Source: Cytophagaceae bacterium
GTDB taxonomy: Bacteria > Bacteroidota > Bacteroidia > Cytophagales > Spirosomataceae
Length of the DNA: 8,397 nucleotides
Assembly (NCBI GenBank): GCA_947461155.1
Contig: CANHKE010000041.1
Location: 1 to 8,397, forward strand
Direction of reading: 5' to 3'
Shown: positions 1 through 6,226 of the stretch, in pieces
Layout of the letters: each line of letters opens with the position of its first letter
Numbering within the stretch: the stretch's first letter is position 1
Position numbers and translations under genes: made by a program
Notes under the pieces: generated by a model
Told to the model about the DNA's origin: nothing
The model's database searches: none
What the model saw: only the letters and a program-made list of their open reading frames with translations

Positions 1-899
1 AAAACTTGAGTGAAACCAAAAACTAAAATAAGTAATAAGGTGCGCAACGCTGTTTTCTTTAAATATGGGTCTATTTCAGCCGGCGCCATTTTTTCGTTGA
101 GTTCACGGATCATTAATAAGATGGGATAATAGCCCAACAACAACACTAAATTTTGATTTTTGTGCACGGGTAACGACTGAAATAGGGGATAAATGGTAAA
201 GCATAGAACACCCGCGATTAAAAGTGCTTTTTGATAATAAAAACCGAATGTCTTTCCAATGCGAACTGGAATGGAATTTTTCCCTGATTTTCGGTCATTT
301 TCCAAGTCGCGTAAATTGTTTAGATTAAGTACAGCAACGGATAAAAGCCCGCAACCGCTTGCCGGTAATAAAGTGGCGGGTGTCCAAACTTGAGTTTGTA
401 GAAAATAGGTACCGATGGTTCCGGTTAATCCAAAAAATAGAAACACGGACAAATCTCCCAATCCCATGTAACCATAAGGTCGTTTGCCCACCGTATAGGC
501 GATGGCCGCTGCGATGCAAGCAAGTCCCAGACCTAAAAATCCGATCCACGTTTGAAGGGATGCATTTTGGAGTCCAATGGCTAATAAACCTACGCCAAGA
601 ATAAAGGAAATTCCCGCTGTCATTCGAACGGCGAAGCGCATTTCAGCTTGCGTGATTTTGCCTGTTTGTACAGCGCGCTGGGCAACTTTACGATCTTGGG
701 TATCAATGCCATTGTCAAAATCCCCTAAATCATTCGCGAAATTCGATAGAATTTGTAAGGCCAATGTTGTCAATACAGCCAAAATAGCAATCGCCCAGTG
801 AAATGATCCCTGAGCGAATGCTAAAAAATTTCCTAATAAAATGCTGGATACAGCAAGCGGTAAGGTTCGCGGTCGAGCCGCCTCCACCCATCTATTCAT
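1..899 (-). CDS. menA: 1,4-dihydroxy-2-naphthoate polyprenyltransferase MenA (3' end outside the window)
   Basis: Reading from ATG at 899 gives 299 codons with no stop before the left edge. The family is about 290-310 residues, so nearly all of the protein is present. It is a UbiA-superfamily integral membrane enzyme that attaches the polyprenyl tail to 1,4-dihydroxy-2-naphthoate in menaquinone synthesis. Visible hallmarks are the N-terminal WVEAARPRTLPLA (residues 4-16) and the first Asp-rich Mg/diphosphate motif, N56-D57-L-G-D60 with D66. The MenA-type KRPYGYMGLGDLSVFLFFG follows (139-157), then the second Asp motif NNLRDLENDRKSGK (194-207; D198, D202). Hydrophobic stretches between these motifs fit a multi-pass fold. 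The start lies 2 nt after the gpx stop, so it is translated as the last visible gene of argS-gpx-menA. The KRPYGYMGLGD signature favours MenA over UbiA or chlorophyll-synthase relatives. Confidence 0.93.
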   Translation of the reverse strand, partial: MNRWVEAARPRTLPLAVSSILLGNFLAFAQGSFHWAIAILAVLTTLALQILSNFANDLGDFDNGIDTQDRKVAQRAVQTGKITQAEMRFAVRMTAGISFILGVGLLAIGLQNASLQTWIGFLGLGLACIAAAIAYTVGKRPYGYMGLGDLSVFLFFGLTGTIGTYFLQTQVWTPATLLPASGCGLLSVAVLNLNNLRDLENDRKSGKNSIPVRIGKTFGFYYQKALLIAGVLCFTIYPLFQSLPVHKNQNLVLLLGYYPILLMIRELNEKMAPAEIDPYLKKTALRTLLLILVFGFTQV

Positions 900-901
900 A
901 T

Positions 902-1525
902 TTATTTTTTTAATGCCTCGATAAATTCTGGGCTTGATGGCTTAATGCCTGAAGCAAAGAAATTCGCTAATTCACCTTTTTCATTGATGATGTATTTGCA
1001 AAAATTCCAGCTTGGTTCTTTTTCATTCCAGCCATTTTGAGATTTATCTGTCAACCATTGGTATAATTCACATTTGCCAGAACCTTTAACGACAACTTTT
1101 TCCATCATTTGGAAAGATACGCCATAGTTTACTTGGCAAAAAGATGCAATTTCTGAATTACTTCCGGGCTCTTGTCCGCCAAATTCATTTGCAGGAAATC
1201 CTAAAATGACCACGTCTTTATTTGCCTTGTGGAATTTCTCCCAATCCGCATATTGTGGTGTATAGCCACATTTAGAAGCCGTATTTAATACGATAATTTT
1301 CTTTCCTTTGAATTGACTAAAGTCAATGTCTTTGCCATCAATCCCCTTCATTTTGAAGGAATAGAAATTTTTACCTGCAACTACTTCCATGTTTTCTGGT
1401 CTAGATTTAGCCATGTTTTGGGTAAAAGGCAAGGCTAAAGCGGTTAATAATGATCCAATTTTCATAAGTCCTACGATCATAGTGATAATAATTAAAATGG
1501 TGAAAATAAGTGTTTTACGTTTCAT
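902..1525 (-). CDS. Glutathione-peroxidase-family thiol peroxidase with N-terminal membrane anchor
   Basis: A 207-residue protein that would reduce hydroperoxides. The N-terminus (KRK, then a very hydrophobic stretch at about residues 5-21) reads as an uncleaved signal anchor, placing the enzyme domain (about 45-207) outside the cytoplasmic membrane. The catalytic set is intact: peroxidatic C86 in NTASKCGYTPQY, Q118 in GFPANEFGGQEPGSN, and W173-N174 in PSWNFCK. C130 in the FCQVNYGVSF helix sits where thioredoxin-type GPx enzymes carry the resolving cysteine. That suggests a thioredoxin-like reductant rather than glutathione, which is an inference. Extra cysteines C152 and C176 are present. 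The start ATG follows the argS stop with no gap (ATG-TAA-ATG), so translation is probably coupled. Most bacterial homologues are about 160-180 residues and cytosolic; the extra length is the anchor. Confidence 0.9.
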   Translation of the reverse strand: MKRKTLIFTILIIITMIVGLMKIGSLLTALALPFTQNMAKSRPENMEVVAGKNFYSFKMKGIDGKDIDFSQFKGKKIIVLNTASKCGYTPQYADWEKFHKANKDVVILGFPANEFGGQEPGSNSEIASFCQVNYGVSFQMMEKVVVKGSGKCELYQWLTDKSQNGWNEKEPSWNFCKYIINEKGELANFFASGIKPSSPEFIEALKK

Positions 1526-3310
1526 TTACATCCGTTCTGGAACGATTACTCCTAATAACAACGCCGCTTGTTGAATTGTTTTGCCCGTCATTTCCACTAA
1601 AGATAAGCGAATCTTTTGTTTCAATGCATCTTCTTCGTTAATGATACTCAATTCATTGTAAAATTTATTGAATTGCTTCGCCAAATCATACACATATTGC
1701 GCAATAACAGATGGCGCCATTTGAGCGGCTGCCTCTTCAATTTTCAATTTATATTGAGCCACTAAATACACTAATTCTTGTTCTGCTGAGGCCAACGTTA
1801 TAGACGGTTCAACTGTCCAAGAGGTGCTAATATTCATTTCACTTGCTTTGCGCACGATGGATTTAATTCGAGCATATGTGTATTGAATGAAAGGCCCTGT
1901 ATTCCCTTGAAAATCAATAGATTCTGCGGGATTAAATAACATGCGTTTTTTAGGGTCAACCTTTAGGAGGAAGTATTTGAGCGCTCCCATGCCTAAATGA
2001 TTAAATAAGGTGTTGGATTCTTCTTCCGAAAATCCGTCAATTTTACCCAGTTCCATCGTTCGTTCTTTGGCAGTTTGAACCATTTCAGCCATTAAATCAT
2101 CCGCGTCTACAACCGTGCCTTCGCGGGATTTCATTTTACCACTTGGCAAATCAACCATACCATAGGAAAGGTGAAAATTGCCTGTTGAATAGGGTTTGTT
2201 TAGTTTTTTCAAAATGTGGAATAGTACTTCAAAATGGTAATCTTGTTCATTACCTACCACATAAATGGATTGGTTTGCACCGAAATCTTCGTATTTCAAT
2301 TGGGCCGTGCCCATGTCTTGTGTAATGTAAACAGATGTTCCATCTTTTCGTAAGACCAATTTTTCGTCTAGTCCTTCCGCTTCCAGATTAATCCAAACAG
2401 ATCCGTCTGGTTTTTGGTAAAATACACCTTGACTCAATCCTTCGTCTACTAATTTTTTTCCTAATAAATATGTATTTGATTCGCGGTAAATTTTGTCAAA
2501 ATCGACGCCCATTTGCGCATATGATTTTTCAAAACCGGCAAAAACCCACGAATTCATGCGTTCCCAGAGTGCGAGTACCTCGGGGTCTTGTTGTTCCCAT
2601 GCGAGTAACATCGCTTGTGCCTTCAATAGCATCGGTGCTTCGGCTTTGGCTTGATCCTCTGTTCTTCCCGATTGTTTTAACGTTTCAATTTCCGCTTTAT
2701 AGGCTTTGTCGAAGGCAACATAGTATTTGCCGACTAAATGGTCGCCTTTAATACCACTGGATTCGGGGGTTTCTGACTCACCAAATAATTGGTAAGCTAG
2801 CATTGATTTACAAATATGGATTCCTCGGTCGTTTACTAAATTGGTTTTGATGACTTCATATCCTGCTGCTTTCATGATTTGGGCAACGGAAAATCCAAGG
2901 AAATTATTGCGTAAATGGCCTAGGTGAAGGGGTTTGTTCGTGTTAGGAGAAGAATACTCAATCAACACTTTCTCCTTTTTAGGGGATAATTGAAATGCAT
3001 CGGAATCGGCTAAACTATCCGCTAAAATCGACACCCATGTTTGGGCTGTTAAGGTTAAATTTAAGAATCCTTGGACAACTTGAAAGCTAAGTACCAAATC
3101 ATTATTTCCCTGCACAAATTCACCTAATTTCTGGGCAATCATGGGTGGCGCCATGCCTGCTTGTTTGGTATAAGGAAAAACGACAAAAGTAAATGTGCCC
3201 TCGAACTCCTTTTTTGTTTCTTGCAGGATGATTTCTTCGGCTTCAATTGAAAACAATTGACTAAGCCCTAAACGAATACTAGCACTAATGGAATCTTGAA
3301 TTTGCAACAT
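1526..3310 (-). CDS. argS: Arginyl-tRNA synthetase
   Basis: A class I aminoacyl-tRNA synthetase that charges tRNA-Arg. From ATG at 3310 it has 594 residues, the normal length for the family. Order of parts: an Arg-tRNA-synthetase N-terminal additional domain (about 1-100), the catalytic Rossmann fold with the HIGH-type motif HLGH at 129-132 in NTNKPLHLGHLRNN, the KMSKS-equivalent KMKSREG (392-398), and a C-terminal DALR anticodon-binding domain (from about 473) ending in the usual PERM. The frame stays open to 3523, but a start there would add 71 residues unlike any ArgS N-terminus and would overlap the divergent tsaC. It would also lie upstream of the TACCTTTG -7 element at 3351-3344. The 3310 start is therefore preferred. 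It is the first gene of the argS-gpx-menA operon. Confidence 0.96.
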   Translation of the reverse strand: MLQIQDSISASIRLGLSQLFSIEAEEIILQETKKEFEGTFTFVVFPYTKQAGMAPPMIAQKLGEFVQGNNDLVLSFQVVQGFLNLTLTAQTWVSILADSLADSDAFQLSPKKEKVLIEYSSPNTNKPLHLGHLRNNFLGFSVAQIMKAAGYEVIKTNLVNDRGIHICKSMLAYQLFGESETPESSGIKGDHLVGKYYVAFDKAYKAEIETLKQSGRTEDQAKAEAPMLLKAQAMLLAWEQQDPEVLALWERMNSWVFAGFEKSYAQMGVDFDKIYRESNTYLLGKKLVDEGLSQGVFYQKPDGSVWINLEAEGLDEKLVLRKDGTSVYITQDMGTAQLKYEDFGANQSIYVVGNEQDYHFEVLFHILKKLNKPYSTGNFHLSYGMVDLPSGKMKSREGTVVDADDLMAEMVQTAKERTMELGKIDGFSEEESNTLFNHLGMGALKYFLLKVDPKKRMLFNPAESIDFQGNTGPFIQYTYARIKSIVRKASEMNISTSWTVEPSITLASAEQELVYLVAQYKLKIEEAAAQMAPSVIAQYVYDLAKQFNKFYNELSIINEEDALKQKIRLSLVEMTGKTIQQAALLLGVIVPERM

Positions 3311-3343
3311 ACTTAAATCAAAATGAGTGTTGATTTGAAAGCG

Positions 3344-3351
3344 CAAAGGTA
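3344..3351 (-). promoter_or_regulatory. Candidate argS-gpx-menA promoter, -7 element TACCTTTG
   Basis: The minus strand reads TACCTTTG, an exact match to the Bacteroidota -7 consensus TAnnTTTG. It lies 33 nt upstream of the argS ATG, which would leave a 5' leader of roughly 25-30 nt. No clear TTTG/TTG -33 box is found 17-23 nt upstream, so the call rests on the -7 match and position alone. The element is one arm of an inverted repeat shared with the tsaC promoter. Confidence 0.5.
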
Positions 3352-3373
3352 GCCAATTACGGGTAAACATTGC

Positions 3374-3381
3374 TACCTTTG
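3374..3381 (+). promoter_or_regulatory. Candidate tsaC-cca promoter, -7 element TACCTTTG
   Basis: TACCTTTG matches the Bacteroidota TAnnTTTG -7 element and ends only 8 nt before the tsaC ATG at 3390. Transcription would begin within a few bases of the start codon, giving an almost leaderless message. No convincing -33 box is seen at the usual spacing. The in-frame GTG at 3381 overlaps this element and is therefore unlikely to be the start. Confidence 0.45.
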
Positions 3382-3389
3382 TGCCCATT

Positions 3390-3953
3390 ATGCAAAATCT
3401 GTACCATGATGCGATTGCATCATTAAAAGCTGGAGGGGTAATTTTGTACCCGAGTGATACGATTTGGGGCATCGGATGTGATGTCCGTGACGATGCCGCT
3501 ATTGAGAAAATTTGGCAAATCAAGCAAAGGCCGGCAGAGAAGGGATTGATTGTATTAATATCAAAAATTGAGCAATTGAGTGAGTACGTGGAGGAGGTTC
3601 CAGAAATTGCCTGGGATTTAGTTGAATTTGCCGAAGACCCTTTGACGGTAATCTATCCGAAAGGTAAAAATGTTTCCAAGCATTTGTTAGCCCCTGATGG
3701 ATCTATCGCCATTCGTTTACTCAAGGATGAATTTTGCAAAGGCTTGGTTTATCGGTATCAGCGAGCCATTGTTTCTACGTCTGCTAATATTTCGGGAGGT
3801 CCTTCTCCGAAGGATTTTTCGTCCGTAGCTAAGGAGATAAAGGATCAGGTTGATTATATTTTACAAGCGCCACAAGCGAAGCAGATAAGTACTAAGCCTT
3901 CAAAAATAGTCAAATTAGGGCTTGGGGGCGAATTTTCATTGATTAGATCATAG
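3390..3953 (+). CDS. tsaC: Threonylcarbamoyl-AMP synthase (YrdC/Sua5 family)
   Basis: Predicted to make threonylcarbamoyl-AMP from Thr, bicarbonate and ATP, the first step of the universal t6A37 tRNA modification. The 187 residues cover a single YrdC domain without the extra Sua5 C-terminal domain. Motifs seen: YPSDTIWGIGCD (20-31; family YPTDTVYGLG), KQRPAEKGLIVLI (45-57, the Lys/Arg nucleotide-binding segment) and STSANISGGPSP (129-140). ATG at 3390 is chosen over an in-frame GTG at 3381, because the GTG is the last base-triplet overlap of the -7 element and the protein aligns naturally from MQNLYHDAI. The stop is 2 nt from the next gene, so the two are cotranscribed. Confidence 0.93.
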   Translation: MQNLYHDAIASLKAGGVILYPSDTIWGIGCDVRDDAAIEKIWQIKQRPAEKGLIVLISKIEQLSEYVEEVPEIAWDLVEFAEDPLTVIYPKGKNVSKHLLAPDGSIAIRLLKDEFCKGLVYRYQRAIVSTSANISGGPSPKDFSSVAKEIKDQVDYILQAPQAKQISTKPSKIVKLGLGGEFSLIRS

Positions 3954-3955
3954 GT

Positions 3956-5398
3956 ATGCAGGGCTTAGCCATCATCGAAGAAAGTATATTTAAAAAAATT
4001 GGGCAGGCGGCTGATCGTTTGCAGATGGATGCCTATGTGGTGGGTGGTTTTGTGCGGGATCATATATTGGGAAGGCCGTGTAAAGATATCGATGTGGTAT
4101 GTATTGGGTCGGGGATTGAATTAGCTGAGCAGGTTGCGCGCGAATTTGATTTGCCGGATCATGCGGTGTCTATTTTTAAGAATTTCGGGACTGCGATGAT
4201 TAAGGTGGATGACTGGGATGTGGAGTTTGTCGGGGCAAGGAAAGAGTCTTATCAGCGGGATTCGCGCAAGCCCTTGGTGATGGAGGGGACATTGGAAGAT
4301 GATCAAAATAGACGTGATTTTACGATTAACGCATTAGCGGTTCAGTTGAATGAGTCGCATTGGGGAAATTTATTGGATCCATTTGGGGGGCTGGCGGATA
4401 TTGAGGCGAAAATTATCCGTACGCCATTAGCTCCAGGCATTACATTTTCAGATGATCCATTGCGCATGATGCGCGCAATTCGCTTTGCTAGCCAATTGGG
4501 TTTTGATATTTTACCGGAGACTTTTGAGGCCTTACAAACAGAAAAAGAACGTTTGTCGATTATTTCGATGGAGCGCATAACGGACGAATTGAATAAGATT
4601 ATTTTGTGTCAGAAACCTTCCTATGGATTTCTGTTGCTGGATGCTTGCGGTATCTTACCCATCATTTTTCCTGAATTCATGAAATTGAAAGGGGTGGATA
4701 CGGAAGATGGCAAGGGGCACAAGGATAATTTTTATCATACGCTGCAGGTATTAGACAATATTGCTGCGAATACAACTGATTTGTGGTGGAGATGGGCTGC
4801 GATATTGCATGATATCGCGAAGCCACAGACCAAACGCTTTGTACCAGGTAAAGGCTGGACTTTTCATGGGCATGAAGAAATGGGTGCTCGTCAAGTTCCC
4901 TCGATCTTTAAGCGGCTAAAATTACCGTTAAATGAGAAGATGAAAATGGTGCAAAAGCTTGTTCGCTTACATTTGCGTCCTATTGCCCTATCAAAAGAGG
5001 AAATCACGGACTCGGCTTTGCGGAGATTATTGTTTGAAGCAGGTGAGGAGCTGGAAGCCTTGATGACATTGTGCCGGGCAGACATTACTTCAAAGAACGG
5101 AGATAAAGTAAAACGGTATCTTCGGAATTTTGATATCGTCGAGGTGAAGTTGAAAGAGGTCGAAGCCAGCGATTCTTTGCGAAATTTTCAGCCTGTCATT
5201 TCAGGGGAGATGATTATGCACGTTTTTGATTTAGGACCAGGTCGAGAGATTGGACAAATAAAAGTTACGATTCGCGAGGCCATTTTAGAAGGTCAAATTC
5301 GAAATGATCTTGCATCTGCTTGGGACTTATTAATCCTAGAAGGAGCTAAATTGGGATTAAAACCGGTAATTACCGCGGAGCAATTCCTTAATTTATAA
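3956..5398 (+). CDS. cca: CCA-adding-type tRNA nucleotidyltransferase with HD domain
   Basis: A class II nucleotidyltransferase of 480 residues, the usual size for the HD-containing bacterial form. The head domain carries GGFVRDHILGRPCKDIDV (30-47) with catalytic D44 and D46 and a likely third acid in WDVEF (87-91). RRDFTINALA (119-128) and DPLRMMRAIRFASQLGF (167-183) are the base-recognition and neck motifs. A metal-dependent HD phosphohydrolase domain follows: H261, H285-D286 in LHDIAKP, H304/H306 in FHGHEEMGA, and H339. CCA addition or repair of tRNA 3' ends is the likely role, supported by the 2-nt linkage to tsaC and the adjacent argS. Poly(A) polymerase-like activity cannot be excluded from sequence, because the two activities share this fold. 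No hairpin terminator is seen after the stop. Confidence 0.9.
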   Translation: MQGLAIIEESIFKKIGQAADRLQMDAYVVGGFVRDHILGRPCKDIDVVCIGSGIELAEQVAREFDLPDHAVSIFKNFGTAMIKVDDWDVEFVGARKESYQRDSRKPLVMEGTLEDDQNRRDFTINALAVQLNESHWGNLLDPFGGLADIEAKIIRTPLAPGITFSDDPLRMMRAIRFASQLGFDILPETFEALQTEKERLSIISMERITDELNKIILCQKPSYGFLLLDACGILPIIFPEFMKLKGVDTEDGKGHKDNFYHTLQVLDNIAANTTDLWWRWAAILHDIAKPQTKRFVPGKGWTFHGHEEMGARQVPSIFKRLKLPLNEKMKMVQKLVRLHLRPIALSKEEITDSALRRLLFEAGEELEALMTLCRADITSKNGDKVKRYLRNFDIVEVKLKEVEASDSLRNFQPVISGEMIMHVFDLGPGREIGQIKVTIREAILEGQIRNDLASAWDLLILEGAKLGLKPVITAEQFLNL

Positions 5399-5429
5399 GT
5401 TTCCTCATTTACATTATCAGTTTTTATAC

Positions 5430-5459
5430 TTTGCGGATTTATTGATTGGATTAGATTTG
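5430..5459 (+). promoter_or_regulatory. Bacteroidota-type promoter for the small XRE gene
   Basis: TTTG (5430-5433), an 18-nt spacer and TAGATTTG (5452-5459) match both parts of the TTTG-N~19-TAnnTTTG pattern. Transcription would start at roughly 5464-5466. This places an upstream in-frame ATG (5442) inside the promoter and makes the ATG at 5478 the real start, with a leader of about 12-15 nt. Confidence 0.7.
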
Positions 5460-5477
5460 TTTTTAACTGAAACGAAG

Positions 5478-5669
5478 ATGTCCAAACTCCTGTTAAATCT
5501 TAAAAATTTACGCGAATCTCGTCGAATTTCACAAGAAGCGGTAGCCTTTAACCTGAATATTACGCAAAGTACGTATGCTAAAATTGAGGCAGGCAAAACG
5601 AAATTAAGCGTGGAGCGTTTACTAGCTATTGCTGCTTATTTTCAAGTGGATGTTCGGGAATTAATGTAA
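5478..5669 (+). CDS. Small XRE/Cro-type helix-turn-helix regulator
   Basis: From ATG at 5478 it is 63 residues, almost entirely one lambda-repressor-like (HTH_3) domain. LRESRRISQEAVAFNLNI (11-28) covers helices 1-2, TQSTYAKIEAGK (29-40) is the recognition helix with the family's IExGK turn, and LSVERLLAIAAYFQVDVREL (43-62) forms helices 4-5. There is no ligand, TPR or toxin domain. An in-frame ATG at 5442 would give 75 residues, but it lies between the -33 and -7 boxes, so it is rejected. It has its own promoter and ends directly at a hairpin. Its tail faces the two double-glycine peptide genes, so it could regulate them, or itself, but no shared operator was found and this is only positional. 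A stand-alone antitoxin-like role is also possible. Confidence 0.85.
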   Translation: MSKLLLNLKNLRESRRISQEAVAFNLNITQSTYAKIEAGKTKLSVERLLAIAAYFQVDVRELM

Positions 5670-5693
5670 GCAGCCAACGAATAAGTTGGCTGC
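5670..5693. terminator. Hairpin between convergent XRE gene and peptide genes
   Basis: GCAGCCAAC (5670-5678) and GTTGGCTGC (5685-5693) form a perfect 9-bp GC-rich stem with the 6-nt loop GAATAA. It begins at the base after the XRE stop codon and lies 31 nt beyond the stop of the downstream peptide gene on the other strand. It could therefore serve both directions. There is no strong U-tract on either side, so termination may be weak or protein-assisted. Confidence 0.7.
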
Positions 5694-5724
5694 TGATTAA
5701 TCACAAAGGGTTAAATCGTACATG

Positions 5725-5901
5725 TTATTTCGCTAATTGACGAAGTTTTCCGATAAAAGAAACTGCATCCAAAACAACGCCTGTGGCCCAGTTAAATCCC
5801 TCTGAAAATCCATTTGTAAAATCTGACCACCAATTTCCTCCTGAAATTTCATGCATTTCTAATTCGCTCAATTCGAGCCGATTAAATTTAGTTAGTTCCA
5901 T
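5725..5901 (-). CDS. Double-glycine leader peptide A, class IIb bacteriocin-like
   Basis: A 58-codon gene starting at ATG 5901 and ending with TAA at 5727-5725. The N-terminus contains ELSELEMHEISGG (residues 10-22). Measured back from the Gly-Gly it has L at -12, S at -11, E at -8, M at -7, I at -4 and G-G at -2/-1, the canonical leader cut and exported by C39-peptidase ABC transporters. The predicted mature peptide (23-58) is 36 residues, begins NWWSDF, and has a GxxxG motif at G31-G35, a hydrophobic segment (about 39-51) and a basic tail KLRQLAK. Net charge is about zero and there is no cysteine. It lies 18 nt after peptide B, so the two form one transcription unit. Pheromone or other secreted-peptide roles are alternatives to bacteriocin. 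No homologue is recognised. Confidence 0.78.
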   Translation of the reverse strand: MELTKFNRLELSELEMHEISGGNWWSDFTNGFSEGFNWATGVVLDAVSFIGKLRQLAK

Positions 5902-5919
5902 GATCTTATCTGTTTTAGG

Positions 5920-6096
5920 TTAAAGAATGAGTAGACCTAAAGTTCCAGTCACATATACAATCGCGACTACGGTAAGTACTCCGCATACGATTCCAAATAC
6001 TTCCCAAAATCCGCCTGCATCAATATGCATTTGCTCAAAAAGACTTAGTTCAGCCCCTTGATAATCCTCCCAAGTAATCCGTTGATTTTCCATCAT
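5920..6096 (-). CDS. Double-glycine leader peptide B, hydrophobic class IIb bacteriocin-like partner
   Basis: A second 58-codon gene starting at ATG 6096, with a second ATG immediately after it. The leader ends ELSLFEQMHIDAGG (16-29) and resembles that of peptide A in ELS and MH. The mature part after Gly29 is 29 residues, begins FWEVFGIVCG and is almost wholly hydrophobic, enough to cross a membrane once. A GxxxG motif (G35-I-V-C-G39) mirrors the one in peptide A; paired GxxxG motifs are known to mediate helix-helix contact in class IIb two-peptide bacteriocins. It has one cysteine (C38) and net charge about -1. The leader is AAAAAAAA with no Shine-Dalgarno, as usual in the phylum. It could alternatively be a small membrane or immunity-like peptide, but the Gly-Gly leader argues for export. 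Confidence 0.74.
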   Translation of the reverse strand: MMENQRITWEDYQGAELSLFEQMHIDAGGFWEVFGIVCGVLTVVAIVYVTGTLGLLIL

Positions 6097-6226
6097 TTTT
6101 TTTGTGTTTAAGGTTTACATTTAAATTGCTTCGCGAAAGCCTTATAAAAGTAGGAGAGGACTTGCCTGTTTCCTATTCACCTGGGGACTTAGATATTCAT
6201 TGGAAGACTTTAAAACTGATAAAATC
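6097..6226 (-). other. Upstream region of the peptide genes; no clear promoter
   Basis: This 130-nt gap separates the nitroreductase terminator from peptide B and must hold the promoter of the peptide pair if they are transcribed separately. The best -7-like match on the minus strand is TACTTTTA (6152-6145), one base off TAnnTTTG, and it has no -33 partner. A near-palindrome GCTTCGCGAAAGC (6128-6140) and an ATTTAAAT palindrome (6119-6126) are present. I see no open frame of substance. Confidence 0.4.

Larger units (their letters stand above)
3344..3381. repeat. 10-bp perfect inverted repeat between argS and tsaC
   Basis: CAAAGGTAGC (3344-3353) and GCTACCTTTG (3372-3381) are exact reverse complements separated by 18 nt. 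Each arm contains a TACCTTTG -7 element pointing outward, one toward argS and one toward tsaC. The symmetry may simply come from two identical promoter elements, or it may also be read by a regulator. Confidence 0.7.

Noticed and set aside
325..801. Open frames within menA (325-549 minus, 359-604 plus, 577-801 plus)
   Set aside because: The region is fully explained by menA with intact family motifs. These frames are Cys/Arg-rich translations of its other frames.
3311..3523. 71-residue N-terminal extension of ArgS in the open frame
   Set aside because: It overlaps the divergent tsaC coding region, lies upstream of the argS -7 element, does not resemble ArgS, and is the complement of conserved tsaC sequence.
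4121..5085. Minus-strand open frames inside cca
   Set aside because: They are antisense shadows of conserved nucleotidyltransferase and HD motifs.
5442..5477. 12-residue upstream extension of the XRE protein from ATG 5442
   Set aside because: It lies within the TTTG-N18-TAGATTTG promoter, and the HTH domain starts naturally at ATG 5478.
6115..6121. TTACATT half-site like the marR operator, upstream of peptide B
   Set aside because: A single 7-mer in AT-rich DNA with no second half-site is expected by chance.
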